A DNA stretch of 64,000 bases from Mucilaginibacter tolerans (GTDB lineage: Bacteria > Bacteroidota > Bacteroidia > Sphingobacteriales > Sphingobacteriaceae): NCBI RefSeq assembly GCF_030519375.1, contig NZ_JAUMKB010000003.1:186001-250000 (forward strand). Reading direction: 5' to 3'. The translations under genes were made by a program, and so were the position numbers. Within the stretch, counting starts at the first letter, position 1, and each line of letters opens with the position of its first letter. Shown here piece after piece: positions 1-6,906 of the stretch. The notes under the pieces are model-generated. The model did not search any database and was not told the origin of the DNA. It worked only from the letters and a program-made list of their open reading frames with translations.

Positions 1-1880
1 CGCGCCGTTGCCGCGATTGTAAAATAGTTTTTATAAGAAATGTCCGCTGATCCGTAAACACTGGTCGTTATCAGGTCTGAATCAAAATTATAGGCTCTTA
101 GCGGATTAATTGTGTTTTGGAAAGTGTAAACATCATGGATCAATAACTCATCTGTCGATACAAAGCTTGATGTATATTTCAGAGTGCGCAAAGTACCGCC
201 GGCAAGGGCGTTAATAGTAACCCCACTGTTCACTATGTTATTAAAATTATACTTTAACAACAGGTCGGTATTATTTTCAAACAGGTCCCTTCTGTCTTCA
301 CGATAATTACCATGGTTGTGTTCGTCGCCATAAGGGTGCGCTGAGAATGGCTCTTTTTCCGTCCTTAAAACATCATAAGTAGTAATGTTTGAGCGCAATG
401 TAATATCAAAGTCTTTATTAGGGCTGTAGGTAAATGCACCCCAACCATAAATATCATTTTTGTAGTGGCCATGTAACCATTCATAGCTCTGGAACCAAGG
501 GTTATGATAACGTTTGTATTCCACAAATAATGATTGGATACCTTCTTTTCCTGGCTGCCAGTAATTGCGCACCTGGTTTATATTCCAGTCAGCACCTGTC
601 CAAATGTCAACGTTGTAGATTATACTGTTGGGCCCATAAGTTACGTCAGGAATATTGTCAGTGAATTGGCGGTTATAGTTAAGGTTACCCTCAACTTTAA
701 ACTTTTTACTAAAATTATATCCTGCCAGAATATTAAAGTTAACAGTATTTACCCCTGTATTAGGCGTAATACCGCGCTGATAACCGTGTGTAACCGACAT
801 ACGAACATTTGACTTTTCTGATGTAGACGAAATGGCTATGTTATTGCTGGTTAATACACCTGTTTGTAAAAAGCCTTCCAGGTTATTTACACCACGCGCA
901 ACCCATGGCGTAGGTTTTATATGTCCTGTAAATGTTGATCCATCCAAAAATGTAGTGGTATAGGTTTTAGTAGGATCATTCACGCCGTCATATTGCGGAA
1001 GTAACAAACCTGCGTTTAAACGTGGGCCCCAAACATCATAGTCGCCATCATTTACGCCACCACCTGCTCCGTCCCCAAAAGCGTATTTGTCATTATCACC
1101 ACCGCCATAATTATTTTGTACTTTAGGTATGGCAATAAACCCTTTGTTGAACTGTGTGCTGGAGTTTAATTCAACGGTAAATCCCCTTTTTTCGGCTTTA
1201 CCTCTTTTTGTTGTAATCAATATAGCTCCATTAATACCTCTACTGCCATATAGGGCTGCTGCTGTAGGCCCCTTTAGTATGGTATAGCTATCGATATCAT
1301 CGGGATTAATATTGTGCGTATCAGAATTAATAGGAATACCATCAACGACATAAAAGTTAATTGGAGAACCGCGCAATAGCACAACCGGAGACGCGAGCAA
1401 TTCCTGGTTTATGCCTACGTTTAAGCCGGCAATTTTACCGGTTAGACCGTTAATCGGATCTGCTTCACGCGCCTTGATGAGTTCTGCACCTTTGATCTCC
1501 TGTACAGAATATCCAAGCCGTTTAGTTTCTTTTTTGATACCAAGCGCGGTTACAACAACCTCGTTAAGCACTTTGCTTTCGGCTTTGAAGTTGACATTGT
1601 ATGTGGTTTCATCACCTACAGTTACTACCTGTTGTGAATAACCTACATATTTAAAAATAAGGACTTGCCCTTTACTGGCATTAATAGAATAATGCCCATT
1701 GACATCTGTAACGGCGCCGACTGCGGTACCTTTGACAAGGACACTGACTCCCATCATAGGCTGCTGGTTTTCATCGGTTACCACACCGGCGATTTTGGTT
1801 TGCCCGAATGAGAGTACCGGGGCAAGGAATAATAACGTCATCGTTATCATTGTCCTTAAGTGAATGTAAAGCTGCTTCAT
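1..1880 (-). CDS. SusC/RagA-type TonB-dependent receptor, N-terminal part
   Basis: Outer-membrane TonB-dependent importer; about 626 N-terminal residues are present and the rest runs off the left edge. The ATG at 1880 opens a signal peptide ending near SFGQ. A carboxypeptidase-regulatory-like domain follows (roughly residues 25-110), then the plug with the SusC hallmarks VVDGIPI and YGSRGINGAILITTK (about 165-225). No SusD partner can be judged because downstream lies outside the window. Its promoter region shares an exact 24-base block with that of the phosphonatase-like gene at 3563, so uptake of a phosphonate or phospholipid-derived ligand is a reasonable inference. The family is clear; the substrate is inferred only from context. 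Confidence 0.93.
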   Translation of the reverse strand, partial: MKQLYIHLRTMITMTLLFLAPVLSFGQTKIAGVVTDENQQPMMGVSVLVKGTAVGAVTDVNGHYSINASKGQVLIFKYVGYSQQVVTVGDETTYNVNFKAESKVLNEVVVTALGIKKETKRLGYSVQEIKGAELIKAREADPINGLTGKIAGLNVGINQELLASPVVLLRGSPINFYVVDGIPINSDTHNINPDDIDSYTILKGPTAAALYGSRGINGAILITTKRGKAEKRGFTVELNSSTQFNKGFIAIPKVQNNYGGGDNDKYAFGDGAGGGVNDGDYDVWGPRLNAGLLLPQYDGVNDPTKTYTTTFLDGSTFTGHIKPTPWVARGVNNLEGFLQTGVLTSNNIAISSTSEKSNVRMSVTHGYQRGITPNTGVNTVNFNILAGYNFSKKFKVEGNLNYNRQFTDNIPDVTYGPNSIIYNVDIWTGADWNINQVRNYWQPGKEGIQSLFVEYKRYHNPWFQSYEWLHGHYKNDIYGWGAFTYSPNKDFDITLRSNITTYDVLRTEKEPFSAHPYGDEHNHGNYREDRRDLFENNTDLLLKYNFNNIVNSGVTINALAGGTLRTLKYTSSFVSTDELLIHDVYTFQNTINPLRAYNFDSDLITTSVYGSADISYKNYFTIAATA

Positions 1881-1916
1881 CTGTGAATTAATTAGGTGAG
1901 AAGGATATTTTTCATG

Positions 1917-1957
1917 CAGCAATACTAAACTTAGTTTATTATTTGTAAACTAAGTTA
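1917..1957 (-). promoter_or_regulatory. Promoter with twin palindromic operator before the SusC gene
   Basis: On the minus strand this holds TAGTATTG (1927-1920), one base off the Bacteroidota -7 element TAnnTTTG. A perfect 13-base palindrome TAAACTAAGTTTA (1926-1938) abuts it, and a second copy with one arm imperfect lies about 20 bases upstream (1946-1957). Bases 1917-1940 are identical, in reverse complement, to 3520-3543 before the phosphonatase-like gene. Overlap with the core promoter suggests repression. The XRE-cupin protein at 2815 is the natural candidate ligand-sensing regulator, by inference. Confidence 0.75.
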
Positions 1958-2068
1958 ATATTAAGGAAAGCTTAAGATTATGTCTTAAACACGTTAAGGA
2001 GGGTAGTTTATGTAACAGCTGAGTTACAATCGACTTACAATTATTTAATATTCGGCAGAGGCACCGAA

Positions 2069-2656
2069 TTAGTTATTATCATAAAGATGGTTTAACGCCA
2101 ACGATTTCAGATGTTCCAGATCCTGAACTGGAACATTCATTTCTTTAGCCTGATCGTCCCAATAACGTAGCTTGATAAACAACTCAGCATCAGGGTGATT
2201 TTCAAATTCGATCGCTTCCTCATCAGTCATGCGTCCTCCCTGGAATTCAAGGGTAGCCTTACTGGCATCGGACAATTTATTATAATATTCAGGGTATTTA
2301 TAAGTAAGGTATCTTTTGGCGATAACATGGCTTTCGACCAAAGTGGCAAGCCGTTCAGAGAAGCCTCGCTCCCGCAAATAGTCAGCGCCTAATTTCTCAT
2401 GGTCAACATTTCCAAAACCATCCATGCTCTCGGCTTCGGCCTGTTCGGCACATAAATGGCCGATGTCATGAAAAAATGCGGCTAAAATAACTTCGTCATC
2501 AAAACCTTCTTCCTCAGCCAATACAGCCGCTTGCGACATGTGCTCTAATTGGGACACCGGTTCGCCTATATAATCTTCGTCGCCATGCTTTTCATACAGA
2601 GCGAACACTTCTTCAACAATATCTTCAGGTGTAGTTGCGGCGCGGTTCATAGACAT
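2069..2656 (-). CDS. PhnZ-like HD-domain protein of phosphonate degradation operons
   Basis: 195-residue HD-domain protein of the type found in phosphonate operons. PhnZ, the characterised relative, is a mixed-valent di-iron oxygenase that cleaves the C-P bond of 1-hydroxy-2-aminoethylphosphonate to glycine and phosphate. Visible are the substrate/metal segment YIGEPVSQLEH (about residues 29-39), the HD motif FFHDIGH (about 61-67), a later EKLGADYL and ESHVIAKRYL histidine segment, and the C-terminal YWDDQAK. Two ATG codons lie at the start (M1 and M3). It is transcribed away from the regulator at 2815. No PhnY hydroxylase, which would make its usual substrate, is present in the window, so the exact substrate is open. 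Confidence 0.85.
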   Translation of the reverse strand: MSMNRAATTPEDIVEEVFALYEKHGDEDYIGEPVSQLEHMSQAAVLAEEEGFDDEVILAAFFHDIGHLCAEQAEAESMDGFGNVDHEKLGADYLRERGFSERLATLVESHVIAKRYLTYKYPEYYNKLSDASKATLEFQGGRMTDEEAIEFENHPDAELFIKLRYWDDQAKEMNVPVQDLEHLKSLALNHLYDNN

Positions 2657-2814
2657 ATAGGTTATGACACAAATAAAAGTATCAGATATTATTAAATTAT
2701 TAAATTTTCATGATTGATTCACCTATCCCGATTAAATTGCCTTTTATTGCAAACCAATTTTTAAAGTTCTATTTTGGAATACCATTATAAATATACCAAC
2801 GTTTACTTGTTTCT

Positions 2815-3390
2815 ATGGAAGATGATATACTGATCCAAATTAGTAACCGGATAAAGGAGCGCAGGCGCGAACAAAATATTACTGTACAAGAGCTGGCCAG
2901 CCAGGCAAATGTAAGTAAGGGCCTAATTTCCCAGATTGAAAATAGCCGCACCATACCATCTTTGATGGTGCTGATCGATATAATCAGGGCGCTGAATATT
3001 GACCTGAATGAGTTCTTTAAAGATATGCGGACAAAAACCAATGCATCGCCTGTGTTGATAAAACGGAAGGACGAGTATGACCATTTTGAAAAAGAGTATG
3101 CCATTGGATTTCATTACAAACGGATATTCACCAGGTTCATTGATCATTCTACTGTAGATATTGTGATCCTTGAGCTGGCGCCAAACGCAACACGGCCGCT
3201 GGTTGAAACTGATGCTTTCGAATACAAGTACATCATATCCGGCCAGATAGAATACCAGATAAACGGAGATAGAATACTTTTAGGCCCAGGTGATTCTTTA
3301 CTGTTCGACGGGCGCATACCCCATACCCCAGTCAACATGAGCGATGAAACAGCCAGTATGCTGGTTGTCTATTTTTTTGAGGAGAAGTAG
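2815..3390 (+). CDS. XRE-family regulator with C-terminal cupin
   Basis: 191-residue transcription factor. The N-terminal helix-turn-helix (about residues 8-63) has the typical pattern VQELASQANVSKGLISQIEN. The C-terminal cupin_2 barrel (about 115-185) ends with GPGDSLLFDGRIPHTP. Such two-domain regulators sense a small metabolite in the cupin and usually repress a nearby catabolic operon. It sits between the divergent PhnZ-like gene and the phosphonatase-like operon, and is the best candidate to bind the palindrome at 1926-1938 and 3522-3534. I see no copy of that palindrome in its own upstream gap, so autoregulation by the same site is not indicated. Confidence 0.9.
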   Translation: MEDDILIQISNRIKERRREQNITVQELASQANVSKGLISQIENSRTIPSLMVLIDIIRALNIDLNEFFKDMRTKTNASPVLIKRKDEYDHFEKEYAIGFHYKRIFTRFIDHSTVDIVILELAPNATRPLVETDAFEYKYIISGQIEYQINGDRILLGPGDSLLFDGRIPHTPVNMSDETASMLVVYFFEEK

Positions 3391-3476
3391 GTTAGAGATT
3401 AGAGGTTAAAGATTAGAGATCAGTAACCACGCGGCGATTTTTCCCAATCTCTAGTCAACTAATCTTTAATCTTTAA
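3391..3476. repeat. Intergenic imperfect inverted repeat (GATTAGAG words)
   Basis: The left arm (3391-3420) is built of repeated GATTAGAG/GGTTAAAGATTAG words. The right arm (3444-3476) is the same vocabulary in reverse complement (AATCTCTAG, CTAATCTTTAATC). A non-repetitive centre of about 24 bases separates them. It lies between the regulator stop and the operator of the next gene and could form a long hairpin. It belongs to a family of such elements in this window. Confidence 0.6.
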
Positions 3477-3502
3477 AAAGACAATTAATCAAACCTTAAC
3501 AC

Positions 3503-3543
3503 TAAATTAGTTCGATATTAATAAACTAAGTTTAGTATTGCTG
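3503..3543 (+). promoter_or_regulatory. Promoter with palindromic operator before the phosphonatase-like operon
   Basis: TAAACTAAGTTTA (3522-3534) is a 13-base palindrome overlapping the -7-like TAGTATTG (3533-3540). Upstream, TAAATTAGTT at 3503-3512 is a degenerate second site at about the same 20-base spacing as before the SusC gene. The whole block 3520-3543 is identical to the SusC promoter block. Transcription would begin about 16 bases before the ATG at 3563. Confidence 0.75.
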
Positions 3544-3562
3544 AACTTTTATATCCTACTAT

Positions 3563-4249
3563 ATGTCCATTAAATTAGTTGTTTTTGATATAGCCGGCAC
3601 TACTGTTAAGGATGATCACAATGTAAGCAAGGCCTTTAAAGCTGCGCTGGCAAAATATAACTATGATGTTCCGCTGGAATTGATCAACCCGCTAATGGGG
3701 TATGAGAAAAATCTGGCTATTACCCAAATGCTTCATTTGCATGAGCCGGACACATCAAAGATCACTCCCGAATTGGTCAATGAAATACACCGCGAGTTTG
3801 TAAAGCAAATGATCCACTTTTACAAATTTGAGCCGGGTATTGAGCCACTCCCAAATGTTGAAGAAACCTTTGCTGCTTTGCATGACGCCGGTGTTCTGGT
3901 AGGTATAAATACGGGCTTCTCAAAAGACATTGCCGAAACGGTAGTGAATCGCCTGCAATGGCGCGAGAAAGGCCTGATCGATTACCTAATCGGTTCTGAT
4001 GAAGTAGCGCTTGGCCGCCCTCATCCGTTCATGATACAGAAAATAATGCAAGAAAGTGCCATTACTGATCCGCTTGAAGTGGCAAAGGTCGGCGATACCG
4101 AAGTTGATGTTCGTGAAGGCCAAAGTGTGGGTTGCAAATATGTTATCGGCGTTACAACCGGTATATTTACAAGAGAAGAACTGGCAGGATACCACCCAAC
4201 TCATATTATCGACAACATCGCTGAAGTACTGGATATCATCAAACAATAA
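3563..4249 (+). CDS. Phosphonatase-like HAD hydrolase (PhnX-like)
   Basis: 228-residue HAD-superfamily enzyme of the phosphonatase-like group that is syntenic with phosphonate genes. True PhnX hydrolyses phosphonoacetaldehyde to acetaldehyde and phosphate. Motif I is VFDIAGTTV (Asp nucleophile near residue 9). Motif II is the GINTGFS segment (about 113-119). The C-terminal acidic motif is KVGDTEVDVREG (about 175-186) with a GVTTG tail. The cap between motifs I and II is alpha-helical. The gene starts the operon behind the palindromic operator and is 2 bases from the membrane protein gene. The substrate may be phosphonoacetaldehyde or a related aldehyde; the sequence does not settle it. Confidence 0.87.
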   Translation: MSIKLVVFDIAGTTVKDDHNVSKAFKAALAKYNYDVPLELINPLMGYEKNLAITQMLHLHEPDTSKITPELVNEIHREFVKQMIHFYKFEPGIEPLPNVEETFAALHDAGVLVGINTGFSKDIAETVVNRLQWREKGLIDYLIGSDEVALGRPHPFMIQKIMQESAITDPLEVAKVGDTEVDVREGQSVGCKYVIGVTTGIFTREELAGYHPTHIIDNIAEVLDIIKQ

Positions 4250-4251
4250 GC

Positions 4252-5565
4252 ATGAAATTGATTGATCAGTGCAGACAAAAAGTAGCCAAATGGCCTTATG
4301 GGCTGTTGTCGGTAATGGCTGCTATCTCGTCTTTCGGAGCATATACTTGTATGTATGCTTTCCGTAAGGCATTTGCCGCCGGCACGTTCAGCGGTCTTCA
4401 ATATCTTCATATCGATTATAAAGTATGGCTGGTGATCACTCAGGTTATTGGCTACACCTTAAGTAAATTCTACGGCGTCAAATTCATTTCCGAATTAAAA
4501 CCGGGACAAAGAGCAAAATACATTTTGATGCTGATCGGCATAGCCTGGGCAGCCTTATTGTTTTTCTCTATAGTTCCAGCACCATATAATATAATTTGTC
4601 TATTTATTAATGGGTTTCCGCTTGGATTGATATGGGGATTGGTATTCGGCTACCTGGAAGGGCGTAAATCAACTGAGTTTATGGCAGCAGTTTTATCTAT
4701 CAGTTTAATATTTGCCTCAGGTTTTGTGAAGACCGTTGCCCGGATGCTGATAAGTTCATTTCACATCAGCGAATACAGCATGCCCTTCATTACAGGAGCT
4801 TTATTCGTAATCCCCTTGCTGCTGTTTGTTTTCATGCTTGAATTGATGCCCCCTCCAACGCCAGAGGATATCCGCCTGCGCACCAAACGCTTGCCGATGG
4901 ATGCAGCCGAACGTAAAAGCTTTTTGCAGAGATTTTTGCCGGGCATTATCCTTACGCTTATCATTTATGTGCTGCTCACTATCATGCGCGATGTTCGCGA
5001 CAGTTTTGAAGTCGAAATATGGAACAGCATGGGCATAAAGGACAACACGATCTATACCAAAATTGATACCATCATATCAGTAATTGTACTGATCGCGATG
5101 AGCTTACTCATTTTGATTAAGAGAAACCTGAAAGCATTCAGTTTGATCCACATCATGATCATTTCCGGCTGTGTGCTTATTGGTATAGGGACCGTCTTGT
5201 TTACTTTTAACCTGATCAGTCCTATGGTTTGGATGACTCTTGCAGGGCTGGGGCTTTACATGGGATATGTGCCCTATAACGCCGTCTTCTTCGAACGCTT
5301 ATTGGCATCCTTCCATTACAAAGGCAATGTGGGCTTTTTAATTTATGTAGCTGATTCCATGGGATATTTGGGCAGCGTGAGCGTGCTTTTAGTAAAAGAG
5401 CTGGGGCAACCAAGTGTAAGCTGGGGCGTATTTTTTAAAGACAGCGTGCTGGCGGTAGCGGTTATAGGCGGTATATGCGCAACATTATCGTTATTATACT
5501 TTATGCGAAGCGCCCGGAAAGATAAACTGGATCAGCAAGGACAACTGAATATTTTACCTGTATGA
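4252..5565 (+). CDS. DUF5690-type multipass membrane protein, MFS-like
   Basis: 437-residue integral membrane protein with about 12 hydrophobic segments and the N-terminal signature AYTCMYAFRKAF (about residues 29-40) of the DUF5690 family, which resembles major-facilitator transporters. It starts 2 bases after the phosphonatase-like gene, so translation is probably coupled, and it precedes the FAD oxidase gene. Placement suggests inner-membrane uptake of a phosphonate or organophosphate, or export of its product. No substrate-binding residues can be read out. Confidence 0.8.
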   Translation: MKLIDQCRQKVAKWPYGLLSVMAAISSFGAYTCMYAFRKAFAAGTFSGLQYLHIDYKVWLVITQVIGYTLSKFYGVKFISELKPGQRAKYILMLIGIAWAALLFFSIVPAPYNIICLFINGFPLGLIWGLVFGYLEGRKSTEFMAAVLSISLIFASGFVKTVARMLISSFHISEYSMPFITGALFVIPLLLFVFMLELMPPPTPEDIRLRTKRLPMDAAERKSFLQRFLPGIILTLIIYVLLTIMRDVRDSFEVEIWNSMGIKDNTIYTKIDTIISVIVLIAMSLLILIKRNLKAFSLIHIMIISGCVLIGIGTVLFTFNLISPMVWMTLAGLGLYMGYVPYNAVFFERLLASFHYKGNVGFLIYVADSMGYLGSVSVLLVKELGQPSVSWGVFFKDSVLAVAVIGGICATLSLLYFMRSARKDKLDQQGQLNILPV

Positions 5566-5651
5566 GGACCATCATGAGCCGCCCCGCACGAAGTGAACAA
5601 CAAAACGGCTCCTGATCGCTTTCATCACCATTAAAAAAACAAATCATTCCG

Positions 5652-6776
5652 ATGAAAAACTCTTCGGCCATAGTTATTGGCGCCGGAATCGTGGGCCTCG
5701 CTACTGCCCGCGCATTAGCTATAAGAGGCTACCGTGTCACCGTTTTTGAACGCAACGAACGTGCTGTTGGCGCATCTATCCGCAACTTTGGGATGGTGTG
5801 GCCCATCGGTCAGCAAACAGGTCCGATGTTTGAGCGAGCTATGCTGACGCGAAGCATTTATAAAGCAATATGTACTGAAGCTAACATCTGGCACAATGAG
5901 GTAGGTTCGTTACACTTGGCTTATCACAACGACGAGCTACAGGTAATAGCCGAATATGTTGAGGCGAATAAGCAATACCGCGATTGCGCTTTACTCACAC
6001 CCAAGCAGGCTTTGGACAAATCGCCTGCCGTTAACCCTGATGGTTTAAAAGGCGCTTTATGGAGCGGCGAAGAAATGATCATCGAGTCGAGGGTTGCGGT
6101 TGGACAAATTGCAGCTTATTTGGCCGAAAAACATGGCGTAGATTTTCACTGGAACACAGCTATCAATAAAATAGAATACCCTTCAGTATTTTCGGGCGAA
6201 CGCAGCTGGCGGGCAGATGAAATATTCGTTTGCAGCGGCGCGGATTTTGAGTCTTTATACCCGGCCTTGTTTTTGGAGACAAAGATTACCAAATGCAAAC
6301 TGCAAATGATGCGTTTGGTAGCTCAACCCGACGGCTGGCGTATTGGCCCGTCGTTATGTGGTGGTTTATCCATGATCCACTATCCTGGTTTCCAGATCGC
6401 ACCGTCACTGCCGGCGCTACGCAAAAGATACGAAGAGCAATATGGCGAATATCTGAAATGGGGCATCCACGTAATGGTTTCTCAAAATGGCGGTGGCGAA
6501 CTTACTATCGGCGATTCGCATGAATATGGCCTGGTGCACGATCCATTCGATAAAACATTTATTAATAACCTGATAACCGATTACTTACATACATTCGCCA
6601 ATTTTAAGGACTGGCAACTGATGCAGTCGTGGCATGGCATTTATCCCAAAATGATGAATGGCCAAACCGAGCTGATCGTTGAAACAGAACCGGGGGTGAC
6701 CGTGATCAACGGGCTAGGGGGTAACGGCATGACCTTATCCTTCGGGCTTTGCGAGCAGTTTTTTGCTTCTCGTTAG
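5652..6776 (+). CDS. FAD-dependent oxidoreductase of phosphonate clusters (DAO fold)
   Basis: 374-residue flavoprotein of the D-amino-acid-oxidase fold. The N-terminal dinucleotide motif is VIGAGIVGLATARAL (about residues 8-22), with the second strand ending in VFERN. The C-terminal FAD contact is INGLGGNGMTLS near residue 355. Members of this group (TIGR03364) co-occur with phosphonatase-like hydrolases and are proposed, in some cases shown, to deaminate aminoethylphosphonate or N-methylated forms oxidatively. Here it would replace the missing PhnW transaminase and deliver an aldehyde to the hydrolase at 3563. It lies 86 bases after the membrane protein in the same orientation. The exact substrate is inferred. 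Confidence 0.85.
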   Translation: MKNSSAIVIGAGIVGLATARALAIRGYRVTVFERNERAVGASIRNFGMVWPIGQQTGPMFERAMLTRSIYKAICTEANIWHNEVGSLHLAYHNDELQVIAEYVEANKQYRDCALLTPKQALDKSPAVNPDGLKGALWSGEEMIIESRVAVGQIAAYLAEKHGVDFHWNTAINKIEYPSVFSGERSWRADEIFVCSGADFESLYPALFLETKITKCKLQMMRLVAQPDGWRIGPSLCGGLSMIHYPGFQIAPSLPALRKRYEEQYGEYLKWGIHVMVSQNGGGELTIGDSHEYGLVHDPFDKTFINNLITDYLHTFANFKDWQLMQSWHGIYPKMMNGQTELIVETEPGVTVINGLGGNGMTLSFGLCEQFFASR

Positions 6777-6780
6777 TTGC

Positions 6781-6894
6781 AAAAGTTGTAAGAGTTAAAA
6801 AGGTTGTAAATGTAAAGCATTTGAAATAATCTTGTAAATTATAACCTCGTTTCTACAACGTTTATAACCAATACAGCATCTACAACCTTTAAAA
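6781..6894. repeat. Intergenic imperfect inverted repeat (GGTTGTA words)
   Basis: AAAGGTTGTAAATG around 6800-6813 pairs, with one mismatch, with the reverse complement of CATCTACAACCTTT around 6878-6891. Further GTTGTA, TTATAACC and CTACAACG words lie between them. It fills the gap between the oxidase and the phospholipase C gene. There is no T-tract after it, so I do not call it a terminator. Confidence 0.6.
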
Positions 6895-6906
6895 CAAACA
6901 TAGGAA

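Noticed and set aside
3391..3476. Possible terminator after the XRE-cupin gene
   Set aside because: The arms are imperfect and word-repeated, the centre is about 24 bases long and no proper T-tract follows; an intergenic repeat is the better description.
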